Below, in pieces: positions 62,487 through 64,000 of a DNA stretch of 64,000 nucleotides. The position numbers and the translations under genes are program-made. Within the stretch, counting starts at the first letter, position 1, and every line of letters starts with the position of its first letter. The stretch comes from CAYSPT01 sp964432985 (lineage in GTDB: Bacteria > Muiribacteriota > CAYSPT01): positions 62,001 to 126,000 of the forward strand of contig CAYSPT010000005.1 of the NCBI GenBank assembly GCA_964432985.1, given 5' to 3'. The notes beneath the pieces were generated by a model that worked only from the letters and a program-made list of their open reading frames with translations, made no database searches and was not told the DNA's origin.

Positions 62487-64000
62487 GTGAAACGGTTTGG
62501 TGGAGCGGCGTGGTGTCTCTTCCTTGGCGCTGTTTTAATTCTCTCGTTTTTGGCTGCTCGTCCGGCTGGATCGGCTACTCTGGAAGACAGCCACGTTGAT
62601 ACGTTTCGCCAGGGGCGTTTCCATGGTGTGGCTCTCGATTCCCGGGGGTACCTGGAACTGGCTCCGGAATTGACCGGAGTTGCTGCCCCCGGCCGACAAA
62701 TGATCTGGTGCACGGTTTCGGGGGACGGTGGCGCCTGGTTTGCCGGGTGCGGGAACGAGGGACTTGTGCTCAAGGTGACGGAACAGAGTAAGGTAGAGCA
62801 GTATTACCAGACCGGCGAACTCGGAGTGTTGAGTCTCCTGCCGCTTGAAAACGGCGAGTTGCTTGCCGGGACGGCTCCCAACGGCCTCCTTGTTAGGATT
62901 TCGGAAAAAGAAAAGGGCTCCATCCTGGCAGAAACTGGTGCCAGCTATATCTGGTGTCTCATGAAGTATGAAGACAAGGTTCTGGCTGGAACCGGTCCGG
63001 AAGGAAAAGTTCTCCAGATCGATCAGGATGGGACGGTAGAGGAACTTGCTCGCGTCGAGGAGCACCATGTACTGTGTATGACCGCCGGTAAAAGCGGTAC
63101 GGTTTATCTGGGTGTCAGCGGTACCGGTACCGTGTATACGTTGAAACCTGAAACAGGTATTCCCCGGGTACTGGCCAGGCTGGCCCGGGCTGATATACGG
63201 GTTCTTAAAATGTATGATGACGGCGAGATGCTGGCGGTGGCTGCCGGAGGTGAACCACGGGATAACGGAGCACCTGACGGTGATGAAGAGATGGGGCAGG
63301 CTGTTCCTGAAGAACGCGGCAATGAAAGAAAAGCCGGGGCGGGCTCCGCCGCTCCGGATGGAAAAAAAATCATGGAATCAGATGGAGAATCCGCGAAACA
63401 TCCCGGCGGTCATACAGTTGTCGATGTCGGGCAGAAGAAGTCTGTTCATGTAGAAGTGCCCGGTAGAGCCCAGGAAGTGCCCGGTAGAGCCCNNNNNNNN
63501 NNNNNNNNNNNNNNNNNNNNNNNNNNNNNNNNNNNNNNNNNNNNNNNNNNNNNNNNNNNNNNNNNNNNNNNNNNNNNNNNNNNNNNNNNNNNAAGTCTGT
63601 TCATGTAGAAGTGCCCGGTAGAGCCCAGGAAGTGCCCGGTAGAGCCCCGGAAATGTCCGCTTTGGAACCTGACCCTACCGTGGCCGAACAGAGGCCCGGT
63701 AGGGAGAAACGAGGGCCGGAAGAAGCGGAAACCTCACCGGTGCAATCTCCCGACGAGGAGCCGTCTTCTCCTCCCGATGAAGGTGGTGGAGAGGAAGGAG
63801 GGGCTCCTTCCATGTCCGGGGTCACCGGGGAAGGGGCGGGAGTGGTGTACTGTCTCACCCCTGACGGATTGGCCACCGTGCTGGCGGAATTCAACGAGAT
63901 GATCCTGGCAGCGGCTCCCGGAAGAAACGGCAGCGTCATTGCCGGCGGGGCAGAAAAAGGAAGAATTTATCAGGTGGACCGTGACGGCACCGTCAAGTAT
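62487..64000 (+). CDS. Secreted beta-propeller protein, 3' end outside window (contains 100-N gap)
   Basis: Signal peptide (CLFLGAVLILSFLAARPAGS). Repeated propeller blades follow (LLAGTAPNGLLVRISEKEKG, VLAGTGPEGKVLQIDQDGTV, VYLGVSGTGTVYTLKPETG). A Pro/Glu-rich segment (about 255-425) interrupts the blades and contains EVPGRAQ repeats, then blades resume (VIAGGAEKGRIYQVDRDGTV). The gap 63493-63592 has identical 55-bp flanks, and merging keeps the frame open to the window end. GTG start with GAGGAG about 11 bp upstream. Likely a periplasmic partner of the S55 peptidase (inference). Confidence 0.75.
63453..63492 (+). repeat. In-frame 21-bp repeat in the propeller protein
   Basis: gaagtgcccggtagagccca occurs twice (21-bp period), encoding EVPGRAQ-EVPGRA. 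The same block reappears after the N gap, where it is the shared flank. Confidence 0.88.
63493..63592. other. Assembly gap (100 N) with identical 55-bp flanks
   Basis: 63438-63492 equals 63593-63647. The repeat inside the flank explains why the assembler stopped here, and the true repeat number is uncertain. Confidence 0.92.

Noticed and set aside
1..64000. tRNA or rRNA genes
   Set aside because: I saw no cloverleaf with CCA-type end or rRNA-like stretch in the intergenic regions, though a dedicated search was not possible.

Overview
The window is a scaffold from a diderm (Gram-negative) bacterium. It carries KDO and lipid A genes (kdsD, kdsC, lptC, lptA, lptB, lpxI, lpxB, msbA), an HflK/HflC pair and many proteins with Sec signal peptides. 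A ferredoxin-dependent 2-oxoacid oxidoreductase (korDABC-like) suggests low-potential, probably anaerobic metabolism. Non-ATG starts (GTG, TTG) are frequent, and many gene pairs overlap by 4 bases. I cannot assign a phylum from the sequence; an uncultured lineage assembled from metagenomic data is a reasonable guess. The scaffold has seven 100-N gaps, and five are flanked by exactly the same 55 bases on both sides. Genes cut by these gaps become single intact reading frames when the repeat is collapsed, so I annotate them as intact.

Layout: 1-2789 two-component system (HAMP/PAS histidine kinase plus sigma-54 activator); 2860-6896 apt, a HEAT-repeat protein and a secreted TPR protein, with a 20-bp tandem array after apt; 6906-7092 a MITE-like inverted repeat; 7144-10505 folC, a 74-aa protein and an alpha/beta-hydrolase/membrane fusion; 10838-12871 a membrane-anchored periplasmic-binding protein followed by a Ser/Thr kinase, with a hairpin between Shine-Dalgarno and start; 12877-13308 a PspC protein. 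From 13491 to 30112 lies one long plus-strand run: hflK-hflC, kdsD-kdsC-lptC-lptA-lptB (KDO synthesis and LPS transport), a DUF3084 protein, a WecA-type transferase, holB, ricT, lpxI, a Gfo/Idh oxidoreductase, lpxB, msbA and a second diverged lpxB paralogue.

30137-37802 holds small proteins, a minus-strand HEAT protein with a membrane partner, korDABC, a secreted coiled-coil protein and recO. 37876-39548 is an NSS sodium symporter with its MetS-like small subunit. 39675-42398 (minus) is an ECF sigma factor, zinc-finger anti-sigma factor and secreted EF-hand protein operon. 42665-47629 (minus) holds a secreted endonuclease I, a TPR/O-GlcNAc-transferase-like protein and two overlapping beta-class DNA adenine methyltransferases. 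A 57-bp-period array (47665-48037) separates the methyltransferases from an M6-like metalloprotease, a secreted protein and a U32-like protein (48113-52379). After a Cys-rich protein and a glycosidase-like protein on the minus strand, 55005-64000 encodes a Gld-like ABC exporter (ATPase, permease, GldG-like and DUF4340 proteins), an S55 (SpoIVB-type) peptidase and a secreted beta-propeller protein that runs off the window.

The most striking general feature is an abundance of short tandem duplications. They occur in frame inside genes (kinase dimerisation domain, signal peptide, delta-prime subunit, anti-sigma linker, propeller protein) and, repeatedly, at stop/start junctions between cistrons. 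One of them has duplicated a gene start into an 18-codon leader with its own Shine-Dalgarno and TGATG coupling.
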